A stretch of DNA of 64,000 nt. It comes from Spongospora subterranea f. sp. subterranea. Taxonomy: Eukaryota; Endomyxa: Phytomyxea; Phytomyxea; Plasmodiophorida. Position numbers and translations under genes: made by a program. Below are positions 56,773 to 64,000 of this stretch, one piece after another. A model generated the notes under the pieces. That model made no database searches, was not told the origin of the DNA, and was given only the letters and a program-made list of their open reading frames with translations. The stretch covers positions 1 to 64,000 of the forward strand of contig JAUGWO010000097.1 in the NCBI GenBank assembly GCA_049724395.1, read 5' to 3'. How positions within the stretch are numbered: position 1 is the stretch's first letter; the number at the start of each line of letters is the position of its first letter.

Positions 56773-57602
56773 ATGAATGCGCCTTCCGTTCTTGTAATCT
56801 TAGCCGTTGTATTGGCCGGATTCTGTCTAGAATCTGAGGCGTTTGTTGGTGGAGGAGGTGGCATAATCGGTAAAGGCGGTGTTGGATATGGGAATGTGGC
56901 AGGGTTCAGCAACGCCGCCCACCTGAAAGCGGCTAACTCCAAGAACGCCTTCAACCGAGCCAATATCGCCAACTTCCGAAACGCGGCAGCTAAGCAGGCG
57001 GCCGCTCGTAAGGCGTACAAGGCAGCAGCGGCAGCTCAGGCTAAGGTCAACAGGCTCAATAAGAACGTCGCCTCCGCTAAAACCGCTAAAGCTAATGTCG
57101 CCAAGACAGCTGCATCTAATGTAGCTGCTGCCAAGGCTAAGAAAGCTGCCGCCTCCAAGGTTCATTCCGCCAAATTCGCCCGCGCCAAGAACCTGAACGT
57201 GTTCTCGAAGAAGGCGTCGGATGTGACTAACAGTGTTGTCTATGACGCCGCCCATGCTAAATCTGTTGCCAAAGCTGTGGCCAAGAAGCAAGCCGCTGCT
57301 AAGAAGGTGGCGGCTCGTGCTGCAGCCGCTAAGAAGGCGGCTAATGTTAACGCTGCTAACTCTGCTAAGTCCAACGCTGCCTACAAAGCGGCTTCTAACG
57401 CAGCCGCAGTGAAGTCGGCAGCCAAGAAGGCGGCGAATCGGGCCAATAAAAAGGCGGCAGCATCGAATGCGTTCGCGGACCAACAAAGCACATGCTAAAC
57501 GGGGCAAGAATGCTGGATATGGAAATCGTGGATTCGGTAAAGCTGGATATGGTGGTCTAGGATATGGGGGTTTCGGATATGGAGGATATGGATCATTCAC
57601 CT
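56773..57602 (+). CDS. Secreted Lys/Ala-rich protein with Gly/Tyr tail, relative of the 53.4-54.3 kb gene
   Basis: ATG 56773 opens a signal peptide (MNAPSVLVILAVVLAGFCLE) and a Gly-rich patch. A Lys/Ala/Asn-rich body follows and contains ARAKNLNVFSKKASDVTNSV, which closely matches NRAKKLNIYSKKASDIT of the minus-strand gene at 53.4-54.3 kb. The body frame stops at 57498, but the next frame continues to 57602 with HAKRGKNAGYGNRGFGKAGY and GGLGYGGFGYGGYGSFT, a Gly/Tyr tail parallel to the Gly/Ser tail of the relative. The change of frame near 57470 is therefore probably an indel or a small unseen intron. Codons are GC-rich at third positions. The function is unknown. Confidence 0.78.
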
Positions 57603-58690
57603 AATCCAATCAATTACTTGCTCAGGTTGTGGTTTGTTCCCTTTTTCCTTGATAAAACATCCCAGTTGACCACCAACAGCCCAACTCCCCATAGTAGCAA
57701 TATTAGTGCCGATGGACCGCCATATTTCCTGGAATATATTCCCAGATAAACCCCTGACGTGGTCCCATATCTTTAGGTAATATACCCTTTTTACTGCACC
57801 ATTATCTTGTCAGGGTAATCGCCCCTTTCCAAAACCGTAAACCAGTTATCAATAACAGGCATAACGGCGGGGGGGACGGAGGTGATTATCGGTGCCAATC
57901 CTACGTTAACTGATGACCATTCCTGTTGTGTTGATTGGCTACGGGGCGAATAACCATGACAGCAAAGGGGTTAAGGGACCTCATTATAACCAAACACAAA
58001 CTGAATATCAATTACATCAAACAACTTCTGCCATATATTGACACACCTTCGACCAGTGTCTGCTGCCTTGAAGACACAATCAACGATGAGGGCACTGTTT
58101 GGAACTTGGCCATGTTTTGTTTTTGAAAACAATTCAATCATATTGTTTTATCAACAATGTGTTTCGAGGTATTTTTTATCTCGACAGCAATTAAGCTTCA
58201 TTTCGGTCTCATAGATCTATGTTAGATAATGTTTTCGCCCCAAAAAATTGGGTCTGATCCATCTGGGTATTATATTCACCGGTGCTCTTCTGTTCGAAGA
58301 CCCCTCTCCTAATCGACGAGCCGGCAAGCGCTAATCAACCACATCGCTTTCAAAGCCCATTATCCGAAAAGGGCAATGGCGCTACACCCACTGGCAAGAG
58401 GCCACGCATAAACTGACGCTCCCTGTTACCGTCCTCGGAGACCGTGACTGTGTTCAGGGCTGTGCCAGTGCCCAGGGCTGCGGCGCCAGGAACTGGGGCC
58501 GCAGCCAGCGAAGACCTGTGAACAGAAGAATATCGATATCGATTCAGGTCGGTGCTGGCACCGCAAAACGGTCTGGTCCAATAGACTTCTCCACTGAATA
58601 ATAACCATAACTCTGCTTTCTTGTCTTGTTATTGATCTGTAGAACGGGATATCTACAGTTTTAGATTGCAAAAGAACAAACGCGGTTACG
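57603..58690. other. Stretch without a recognised gene
   Basis: Small open frames only (for example 57957-58126 on plus). A G run (ggggggg) lies near 57870. No repeats or homologies that I can support. Confidence 0.35.
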
Positions 58691-58695
58691 TCCTA

Positions 58696-61600
58696 ATGCG
58701 AAACAAAGTTAGGCCCACTGTTAGAACTAAACGAAGTTCACGTAAAAAAAAAACTGCAGAAACAAGCTCAAGTTCTGATGAAGACGTAAATATCCATCAC
58801 CTTTCTCCGCTCTTTGTCATTTGATTTTTTTTTTTTTGCAGTTTCTTAGTGATGAATGCTCATCTGCTAAGTCAGTACCCGTACCAGTACCAACAAGACG
58901 AACACGACGACGGTCAGACATTCCCGATGTGGCAACAGGGGAGGCCATTATCAGCGCCCCACTGAAAAGGATCGATACCTCGAAGGTGCGTCCAGTTGTA
59001 GACGCCGATAATTGTGCCTATTTCCAGAAGATCGACAGACCAGGTCTTAATGAATACAAACAAGGTGATGAATATGTTAGCTCTATGAACGAACCTGGTC
59101 TCTGACAGCTAACATATAGTTCATGCTCCTAAGGATCCTGCTTGCGTCAAATACTGTTCGATGTCGTTAACCCATCTCAGGAATCGTATCAAATTCATTT
59201 GTAAGCGTATGCGGATCACACAAACTCAGCTATCGCAGAGCCTTAATCTCAATAACGTACGTTCTGTTGAATTGGAAGTTTCCTGTTGTCGTCACAAGCT
59301 CAACGGGAGGTTTCCCAGGGAAATATGTCAGGAGCATTATTGGGAATGTATTCCGCTGCATCTGCAACAATATACATCTACGTGCTTTCACAATGGGCTT
59401 TTTACATGGATAAAAAGTTCGTGGATGAGTTCAAGGCCGAGTTTATTATGAGAGATCTAGGCGATGCGGTGCTCGTTGCCCACTCACGCCAACTTCAGGA
59501 ACTGACTAACACTTTTATTTCAGGCGAATACTGACGAGGACGAAATCTTAGCGAAAATTGCGGCAGCACTGTCGACGGAGGTGGACTTGTTATCCGAATT
59601 CATGTCATTCGAATGTGATCCGTCGACTCGCGAGCCGATTGATAATCGGATCATGAAATACCTGTAGGCGCTGGATTGTCATCAGTTGTGGCTCCACGTC
59701 GTTGACCGTCGCTGCAGTAATCTTGATCTAAGTTTCACTGGTAAACGGGGGCGTCGTCTTATTGAGGCTAGTCCACCAACATCGATGGATGTGAGTCCTG
59801 GTTCTGATACTGCTATCGATCTCAAAACACAAGCTGTGCTTGATTCGTGGCTCTCGCGTTCATCCGACATCCTTTACCTACCTGATTCGGATAGCGGCAA
59901 ATACATATGCCCAGGGTATTCCTCCAGCAAATTCAAGTGCTCCGACAAACCACAAATCCACACCTTGAATGCGTTCGGCTTGTATTCGGATGAATCTTCT
60001 GCTAATGTGATTATCAACGCTGGTGGGCCCATTACACTTATTGAATGGGTGCCAAGAGGTGTGTCATATCATCAATTCGGGATGGGGTTCTCATGAATCT
60101 ATGTAGCGGCGTCTCAGACACAGTTCCTCTTAGTTTGCTCAGAATACAAACAGGGAGAATCTAACAAGAAGCAGAACGCCCTTATCCAAGTAATTACAGA
60201 TACGGAGTCTGTCTTCAGTGCTAACGCGGAATTCAGATCTATGAGTTAGGTGGAACATCATCGTTTCCCGATACAACTATATCTCGCATGCGTCTCGGAA
60301 TTGTTATTGATCAGATTGGTGCCATCTATTGTGCTCAATTCTGTCCGTTTCTAACGCAGCGTCAGGACGTAAGCTCTTTGGCCTAATTGTTGCTCTAGTT
60401 AATTTTTACGTTGCAGGATTCTGGGGATGATACATCAGGCAATTTAGGGGTTCTGGCGATAAGCGGTGCTGATGGATCGATGAGAATCTATGTGATTCCT
60501 CACCCAGATTTGCTCTCCCAATCCGATTCAATCATGATCAAGTTACGATGTTTGAAATGATATCGTAATTTGGTGTTGACATTCCGTCTGTTTAGGATAA
60601 GCCCTGTATTCCACTTCTCAATCTCCGAGTTCCCAGTATTTACATTTCGTTGGCACCGCTCTAATTCAAAAGAAGTTGTGCCCGTTATTTTAGCTGGTAG
60701 TTATCAAGGTCTCGCTCATGTCAAACCTGCAATATTTTATTTAGAATCGCTCAGGAAGTGTTCTTCTCTGGGATATACGTACTGGGAATTCATCTCCTGA
60801 ATTAGTGGCATTTGTTGCTCGCACGGTCAACGTGAGTTTCACACCGATCGTTTGATCGATGAGTTTTATGACACATAATCGGTTGTAGGATTGTGTGACT
60901 CAAGTTGCCTGGTGCCATCACAACCGGTTCGATTTCGTTATCGGGACGCATTCAGGTCTAGTTCGATTATATGATGTTCGATGCCCTGGCACTCCTTTGT
61001 GGACGTTTGATGCGTTTCGTACGTTGTCTGTTCTCTCGGCGTTCGTTCGCCATTGAATGGTTCTCGATTTAGGTCCAGTGTATGGCATTGAACCCATGGC
61101 AGATGGAAACGGATACGCTTTAGCCATCGCAACTGGAATCAGGTTCCTGTCGGTCAGCAACGGGAGTTCCAGGTATTTGTAAATCTGACGTGTCGTCCGC
61201 CGTCTGAACTTTATCGATCAATCACAGCGCTCCCCTGTTCTGGCTGGATCTTCCCTTTGAGGGTGCGACGCCGACAGTAAGATGGCTCGACCGCATTTTT
61301 AAGGCGATATCAATCCTGATTTCATAGAAGTCTTTCGTCGTACCCGCTTTTCAATAGCGTAGCTTTATCCCTGACCACCGATACTGGCTGTTGCGCGTTC
61401 GCCATCATCGAAAGCCGTACTCACCTGGTTTGGCTTGTCATCAAAACATAGTCTGATTTCTTATTCCTAATTACGTAGAAAAAGTCTCAGCAGCGGAGAA
61501 TCGTTGAAGTGCCATCGTACATCGACGTAACCTCTGTAGATGATCCATCGGAGCGTCCTTTAGTGGTGTTCGGAAGTGCTGTTTCTACGTCTACGAGCGT

Positions 61601-61928
61601 AATCGTTTCTTTCTCAACGATGTCTTGATTTACCCCCTTGTTATTGCAGCTACAGGTTATTTCAGCTGCGAAAGCAAATGCCCCGCGTCGTGAGCGATTG
61701 CGATCTGCTCTGCCGAAACATGCTTCCTCCGAATTGCTTTTAAACCACGATCACATCCTCTCATGGTAGACTGGAATCCTCTTCAATGTGTTTCTCTCTT
61801 ATTCAGAGTTTGGTATTAGCTGCTCCTTCAATCCTAATATCAAAATGGACGTTCCTCTTTTTGTTTCTGGCGGTCGACTAGGGATTGTTCGTGTTCAACG
61901 TTTACCACCTATTCCTGCACTATTTTAA
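58696..61928 (+). CDS. WD40 subunit of transcription factor TFIIIC, GTF3C2-like
   Basis: TFIIIC recognises internal promoters of tRNA genes for RNA polymerase III. The N-terminal exon (58696-58787) is basic then Ser/Asp-rich (RTKRSSRKKKTAETSSSSDE), followed after an intron by a linker with TSKVRPVVDADNCAYFQKID. The WD40 part gives FINAGGPITL-type strands: VIINAGGPITLIEWVPRGVS, GDDTSGNLGVLAISGADGSM, then RIYVIPHPDLL, which matches GTF3C2 (LYSLPHPEAL). Later parts include VIGTHSGLVRLYDVRCPGTP and GPVYGIEPMADGNGYALAIA, and it ends FVSGGRLGIVRVQRLPPIPA near 61928. About twelve short introns interrupt it, and I did not resolve all of them (59100-59680 is unclear). Confidence 0.7.
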
Positions 61929-61976
61929 CGATATATAAACATATTTTATGCGCCTGACATTCGTTATTTTTCACTG

Positions 61977-62372
61977 CTGATTGGGATCTGGAGATGTGCT
62001 CAGAGATCGAATGATTGCTGTTTGAAGCGACCACATCAAGGTCATTGAGGCTCTCATTTCCTTCCTCAATTCGCCAACATGTGCGCTCAGCGACAACAGT
62101 TCATGGTCTAAATTGTCAAGCGACGTTCGAACTTCGTCATTAGCCACTCTTTTTTCACTTCTGCTGTCTTCAGAGTCAGCACGAGAGCCGTCAATTCTTA
62201 AAAACCAAATTACTTCAACGTAGTCTTGCCCCCGCTTTTCTGCATTCGCGTCGAATACGTTTTATTTTTTCCCGCAGGCATCCACGTGCTGGTTATCTGG
62301 GAATCCATCAATGGTTTGCCCATCGTTGCTGCCATAGCGGCCATGCTCGTGAACTCCCGTTCCGACTTCATC
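61977..62372 (-). CDS. Small coiled-coil protein, two exons
   Basis: On minus, the first exon encodes MKSERELTSMAAMAATMGKP and MDSQI before an intron of about 75 nt. The second (about 61977-62200) encodes DSRSEKRVANDEVRTSLDNL and DHELLSLSAHVGELRKEM and ends SPDPNQQ. It is a short helical protein of roughly 100 residues that is likely to form a coiled coil. Its stop lies about 50 bp from the stop of the GTF3C2-like gene (convergent pair). The family is unknown. Confidence 0.5.
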
Positions 62373-62399
62373 CGTTTGATACTATTTCAGAGTACAGAA

Positions 62400-62840
62400 C
62401 AATGAGACTAAATTGGTCCGATCGATGTGGCTCTTTACGGGTATCATATACTGTACACACACACACACTCACTAAAGTGCAACAAAACCCAAACGTTATT
62501 GGGCGGTTGAGTATCCTATAGATACCTCAACCCACAGACCCAGGTGGTTGCCTGGATATCCTACATTACATAACCAGGCGGTTGACACTGGACTCGGTTG
62601 AGTCTACAACACCTCATACTGAGATATCTTTTTTCTTTCCGGTCGCAGATTCATGCACAAATGTGTTTGTTTGCCGAGAACGAATAGATTCAATCTCTTT
62701 GTTAGCCCCCTGTCTCCATTATTGGCCATACTCGGGATCATTAATAGCGGCAGATAACGATGTCGGAATTGTAATAGTAGAAGCAATTATCTTCGAAAGA
62801 TGTTGGCAGCTGACTTAACCCTCTAATGCCATGGAGTGCG
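62400..62840. other. Stretch without a recognised gene
   Basis: A short CA repeat (acacacacacac) lies near 62455. A phrase around tgggcggttgag and tcctatagatacctcaaccc near 62500-62530 shows local self-complementarity. Nothing else is supported. Confidence 0.35.
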
Positions 62841-63360
62841 CCAAAGCCTCATCTACTTCGTGAGTCAAGCAGGATTGCTCGACTCCAGGGAATGGCTAAT
62901 AAACAGATTGAATTGGAACCGATTCCAGCGTTGGGTAGAATACGCTATAAAGATCTTTCTGCGTTTGCGTCTGCATCCACGAGTGTCCTGATAATCGTTG
63001 ATGAGGAGATGTCTGTAGTGGGTGCTGGGAGCCCCATTAAACTGGGTGACGATACGGAGGCGAACAATGATCAGAATGGGAAGGAAAGAGCATCCGATGT
63101 CAAAGTGTCCGACATGGAAGGAAGTGACGTTTTCGGCGGTCCAGCAGCTCAGCCATTTCCCTGTCAGCTTGTCAGGACACTTTGACATCGGATGCCCTTT
63201 CCTTCCCATTCTGATCATTGCTGATGGAGCTCGCCTCCGGTTCGTCACCCAGATTAATGGGACTCCCAGCACCCACTACAGACCTCCTCATCAACGATCA
63301 TCAAGACGCAAACGCGAAAAGATGTTTATAGCATATTCCACACAACGCTGGAATTTGAAC
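62840..63360. mobile_element. Fossil piece of the gag-type element seen at 6.85-8.7 kb, inverted duplicate
   Basis: The sequence from 62845 matches that from 6845 closely, including caggattgctcgactccagg and gttgatgaggagatgt. The segment at about 62935-63110 is followed by its inverted copy at about 63170-63350, so the region is a palindrome around 63140. A CCHC-type phrase (GHPMSKCP) is readable on both strands. The piece is broken and only a short part of an LTR-type element is present. Confidence 0.65.
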
Positions 63361-63439
63361 TGTTGCCCTTTCCATCCATTCTATACCGGAATTATCGACT
63401 GAACTAACGATGGCATGACGACTATCGGACGCCGAATCT

Positions 63440-64000
63440 TGTTTAGTTCCCAATTGTGATGAGAAGCCGTATCGAATAGGTTGCGTGTTCTCTTTCGTTT
63501 GGACATCAACAGTATCGGTTTCAGAACCATTTGGTGCATCAGTAGTTAACGGTTTTTTCTTTCAAAGTGACTCGGAAACTGATACTCAGGCAGCGGGAAT
63601 CCATCGTCAACATCAACGTAGACATGATAATCGCAGATTTGGCAATAAGACTACGTCTCTGCTGATCACGAACCTTGCGCAGAAGGTCCCATAATCGATA
63701 GCCCTGTCGAGGTTCGCAAATCTAAGAAACGCACATCGTTGAGCTCTGGCATCAAGTCATTTCCTCTTTTGATTCAAGTATTCGCTTCCACAAGTCACAT
63801 TCAAAAGCCCGAAGATGGGATCATTGCGGGTTCCTTTGAACCACATTTCATATGGAGTTTTCCCAATTTTGTCCGGTGACTTCGACGATTCAGTAGATCA
63901 GCTGCCGTATTAACAGAATCTGCTCAGAACATTTCAGGCAGCTGTACATTCATCCTCATCTCCTCAGCTGGAGTGCGAGCTAGAAATGATCCTCTAGTCA
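63440..64000 (-). mobile_element. Fossil Ty1/copia pol fragment running off the right edge
   Basis: On minus, entering from the right edge, the reading shows RMNVQLPEMFWADSVNTAAD, then GKTPYEMWF and a DARAQRCAF-type stretch. These are landmarks of the region between the integrase core and the reverse transcriptase in Ty1/copia elements. It is broken in several places, and neither the rest of pol nor an LTR is in the window. It may belong with the gag-type piece just upstream. Confidence 0.7.

Noticed and set aside
56827-57600. Long minus-strand ORF of 257 codons rich in Arg, Ser and Gly
   Set aside because: It is the antisense shadow of the Lys/Ala-rich gene. Codon bias in the sense strand keeps the opposite frame open, and there is no signal peptide or family match.
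1-64000. tRNA, rRNA and other structured RNA genes
   Set aside because: I looked for B-box-like ggttcgaatcc phrases and long conserved rRNA stretches by eye and saw none that I could support. A covariance-model scan would settle it.

Overview
The window is nuclear DNA from a eukaryote. Genes are broken by many very short GT-AG introns (mostly about 40-65 nt), there are no operons or ribosome binding sites, and the gene products are typically eukaryotic (frataxin, signal peptidase subunit, a Vps39-type tether, TFIIIC and TFIIIB-like subunits, a Qc-SNARE). Three products belong to the motile-cilium gene set (RABL2, CFAP77-like, SPAG1), so the organism very probably makes a flagellated stage. 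Both Tc1/mariner-type transposases remind me of families I know from oomycetes and other zoosporic microbes. I favour a flagellated single-celled eukaryote, possibly a zoosporic fungus or a relative, but I cannot place it more exactly.

Layout. Bases 1-17,000 are mostly mobile and repetitive: a MULE transposase remnant, minisatellites, the RABL2 gene (2,984-4,015), a decayed LINE on the minus strand (4.5-6.65 kb), a fossil LTR-type gag region (6.85-8.7 kb), dispersed and tandem repeats, an unidentified ORF region (10.5-11.4 kb), a large fold-back repeat (12.1-13.1 kb), and two different Tc1/mariner transposons on the minus strand (14.2-16.5 kb). From 17 to 29 kb come ACBD6, a Qc-SNARE, TRMT112, a BRF2-like factor, an EF-hand gene, a 63-bp minisatellite, an ankyrin gene and PIGY. 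From 29.4 to 31.3 kb there is a second large minisatellite. From 32 to 51 kb the sequence is gene dense: an EF-hand/RRM fusion candidate, frataxin, CFAP77-like, a VPS39/TGFBRAP1-like gene, a complete-looking hAT transposon, SPCS2, SHMT, a hAT remnant, SPAG1 and a coiled-coil gene. From 51.4 kb to the end lie a 124-bp array, a pair of secreted Lys/Ala-rich proteins of a family I do not recognise, an unknown gene between them, a GTF3C2-like TFIIIC subunit, a small coiled-coil gene and fossil LTR-retrotransposon pieces that run off the right edge.

The genes do not form one pathway. Themes are ciliary assembly and transport (RABL2, CFAP77, SPAG1), membrane traffic (Qc-SNARE, Vps39-type tether, signal peptidase, PIGY), RNA polymerase III transcription (BRF2-like, GTF3C2-like), tRNA/rRNA/protein methylation (TRMT112) and one-carbon and Fe-S metabolism (SHMT, frataxin). 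Several frames, in transposons and in one host gene, shift at short homopolymers, so some apparent breaks may be assembly errors.
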